Source: Paenibacillus graminis (GTDB lineage Bacteria; Bacillota; Bacilli; Paenibacillales; Paenibacillaceae). Taken from it: DNA of 64,000 nucleotides. This document shows positions 62,803-64,000 of this stretch, piece after piece. A program made the translations under genes and the position numbers. The notes under the pieces are model-generated. The model saw only the letters and a list, made by a program, of their open reading frames with translations, was not told where the DNA came from and did not search any database. Location of the stretch: positions 6,510,001 through 6,574,000 of the forward strand of contig NZ_CP009287.1 in assembly GCF_000758705.1 (NCBI RefSeq), given 5' to 3'. Position 1 is the first letter of the stretch, and each line of letters opens with the position of its first letter.

Positions 62803-63683
62803 ACCTCTCTTTTGAACCCTTCGCCCAGTACTTCATGCGCCTCCGTGATAATCACGAACGCTCCCGGGTCAACGGAACGCACTATTGCCTTCAGCCGGGT
62901 GATCTCATTTTGGCCTACGACCACCATAAGTACCGTACGGCTATCACCCGTATACCCGCCTTGCGCGTTCAGCTTGGTCAAGCCCCGGTCAAGGTCGTTC
63001 AAGATCGCCTGTGAGATCTCTTCCGTCTGGTCGGAAATGATATACGCCACCTTCGTTGTGCTGAAGCCCACCTCCAGCGCGTTGATCACCTTGCCTGTTA
63101 CAAACAAGCCGATCAAGGCATACATCGCCTGTTCCATGCCCAGCACAAAAGCAGCCAGCGTAATCACCGTACCATCCAGCAGCACGACAGACAGCGAGAA
63201 GCTGAACCCCGTAATCTTCTGAATGATCTGTGCCAAAATCGTCAAACCGCCCGTAGACCCGCGTCCGCGGAATACCAGCCCCAGCCCCAGCCCGACCCCA
63301 ATCCCTCCATAAATGGAGGCAAGCAGCGGATTTGTGGTTGGAACCGGACCATCCTTCGTTAAAAAGATAAACAGCGGCAGCACAAAGCTCCCCAGCAGAG
63401 AGCGGAGACCATATTGCTTGCCGAGGAATACCACCCCCAGGATAAAGAGGGGAATATTCAGCGCCCACTGGGTGAAAGCCGGTTCAGCCCCCAGCCAGGC
63501 CTCCGCGAGTACGGATAAGCCGGACACCCCTCCGGAAGCGATTCTGTTCGGCAGGAAAAACAGATTGAAAGCCAGCCCCGTAATCAGCGAGCCCAGCAGA
63601 ATCAGCAGAATATCCACCGTATGGCGCAAGGGTCCATTGAGTGGAATAAGCGGGGGTTTATTACGTGAATTTATTTTTTGCAT
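62790..63683 (-). CDS. YitT family membrane protein (DUF2179 C-terminus)
   Basis: About 297 residues from ATG 63683, with AAGGAG 12 nt upstream; a start 19 codons earlier is possible but not family-like. Five or six helices occupy residues 15-185 (LLILLGSLITGLAFNLFFLP, NRIASGGVSGLSVL, SIYGGIGVGLGLGLVFRGRGSTGG), followed by a cytosolic DUF2179 domain (about 215-285, VAYIISDQTEEISQAILNDL, RGLTKLNAQGGYTG, NEITRLKAIVRSVDPGAFV). Members are widespread in Firmicutes with no settled function. Terminators on both sides make it a single-gene unit. Confidence 0.87.
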   Translation of the reverse strand: MQKINSRNKPPLIPLNGPLRHTVDILLILLGSLITGLAFNLFFLPNRIASGGVSGLSVLAEAWLGAEPAFTQWALNIPLFILGVVFLGKQYGLRSLLGSFVLPLFIFLTKDGPVPTTNPLLASIYGGIGVGLGLGLVFRGRGSTGGLTILAQIIQKITGFSFSLSVVLLDGTVITLAAFVLGMEQAMYALIGLFVTGKVINALEVGFSTTKVAYIISDQTEEISQAILNDLDRGLTKLNAQGGYTGDSRTVLMVVVGQNEITRLKAIVRSVDPGAFVIITEAHEVLGEGFKREVQSP

Positions 63684-63738
63684 GCAGGTTGTTGTCTCCT
63701 TAACAATATACTTGAAGCCTAGACTTCCTAATCTTCTC

Positions 63739-63776
63739 AAAAAAATTCCTACACCTCCGAAGACGCGTAGGAATTA
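63739..63776 (-). terminator. Terminator of prfB
   Basis: Minus strand AATTCCTAC/GTAGGAATT with a CGTCTTCGGAGG-type loop, then TTTTTTT, about 12 bp past the prfB stop. Confidence 0.85.
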
Positions 63777-63787
63777 TCATGATGCCC

Positions 63788-64000
63788 TTATTCAGCTTCC
63801 GTCTTAATCTGGCTGCGCAAATATCCATCGATAAAAGCGTCCAGATCGCCGTCCATCACCGCCCCGACATTTCCGGTTTCCACGGAAGTACGGTGATCCT
63901 TTACCATGCTATAGGGATGGAATACATAGGAGCGGATCTGGCTGCCCCAAGCAATATCGGATTGCTCTCCGCGGATTTCATCAAGCTGCTGCTGCTGCTC
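63788..64000 (-). CDS. prfB: Peptide chain release factor 2 (3' part; start outside window)
   Basis: The last 70 codons of RF2. The translation contains [22 protein letters not shown], then YSMVKDHRT and [25 protein letters not shown], the invariant C-terminal region of class I release factors (RF2 reads UGA and UAA). The stop is TAA at 63788-63790. The programmed +1 frameshift site common in prfB lies near the start and is outside this window. Confidence 0.93.
   Translation of the reverse strand, partial: EQQQQLDEIRGEQSDIAWGSQIRSYVFHPYSMVKDHRTSVETGNVGAVMDGDLDAFIDGYLRSQIKTEAE

Overview
The window looks like a Paenibacillus-type chromosome: moderate GC, AGGAGG-like ribosome binding sites with frequent TTG/GTG starts, strong intrinsic terminators, and housekeeping gene orders shared with Bacillus (ftsEX-ctpB-minJ, uvrBA, gcvT-gcvPA-gcvPB, argCJBDF). 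No rRNA, tRNA, prophage, transposase gene or CRISPR array was seen. Genus is inferred from protein style and gene order, not from a search.

Layout. 1-9115: a surface-polysaccharide block. A methyltransferase (cut by the window edge) and a Wzt/Wzm-type exporter run leftward; rfbA, rfbC and a 916-residue O-antigen-ligase-like membrane protein with a C-terminal repeat region run rightward; galU converges on them. 9491-17000: a U32 peptidase-family protein, a frameshifted DUF559-like nuclease/HTH gene behind a leader hairpin, a secreted stalk-domain protein with an HtrA-like protease, and a small membrane protein. 17356-31476: a siroheme sulfite/nitrite reductase; uvrB and uvrA separated by a repeat-filled gap; a MotP/MotS-like stator pair divergent from uvrB; and the glycine cleavage genes, with a tandem glycine riboswitch before gcvT and gcvH on the opposite strand.

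31601-41345: an efflux block. It holds an orphan GAF-LuxR regulator, a SwrC-like RND pump, and a two-permease ABC transporter divergent from a histidine kinase and response regulator, arranged like the B. subtilis LnrLMN/LnrJK lipopeptide/polyene resistance system. A 22-bp palindrome sits between the divergent operons. 41346-42780 is nearly gene-poor: interspersed repeats, a 51-52-bp tandem array and two tiny overlapping ORFs. 42784-52712 is a cell-wall/division island: ftsE, ftsX, an M23 hydrolase, ctpB and a minJ-like gene leftward, then VanW, an IseA-like hydrolase inhibitor and an esterase. 53507-62575 is the arginine cluster argCJBDF-argG-argH (leftward). A YitT-family gene and the 3' end of prfB close the window.

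The least expected content is non-coding. Four copies of a roughly 215-255-bp MITE-like element with terminal inverted repeats were found, three of them in the gaps of the arginine cluster. A second interspersed family is built on the motif GTGGAAAAAGTA. There are three different short tandem arrays (37-38 bp, 51-52 bp, 21 bp), several palindromes in promoter regions, and a pair of overlapping micro-ORFs with opposite charge.
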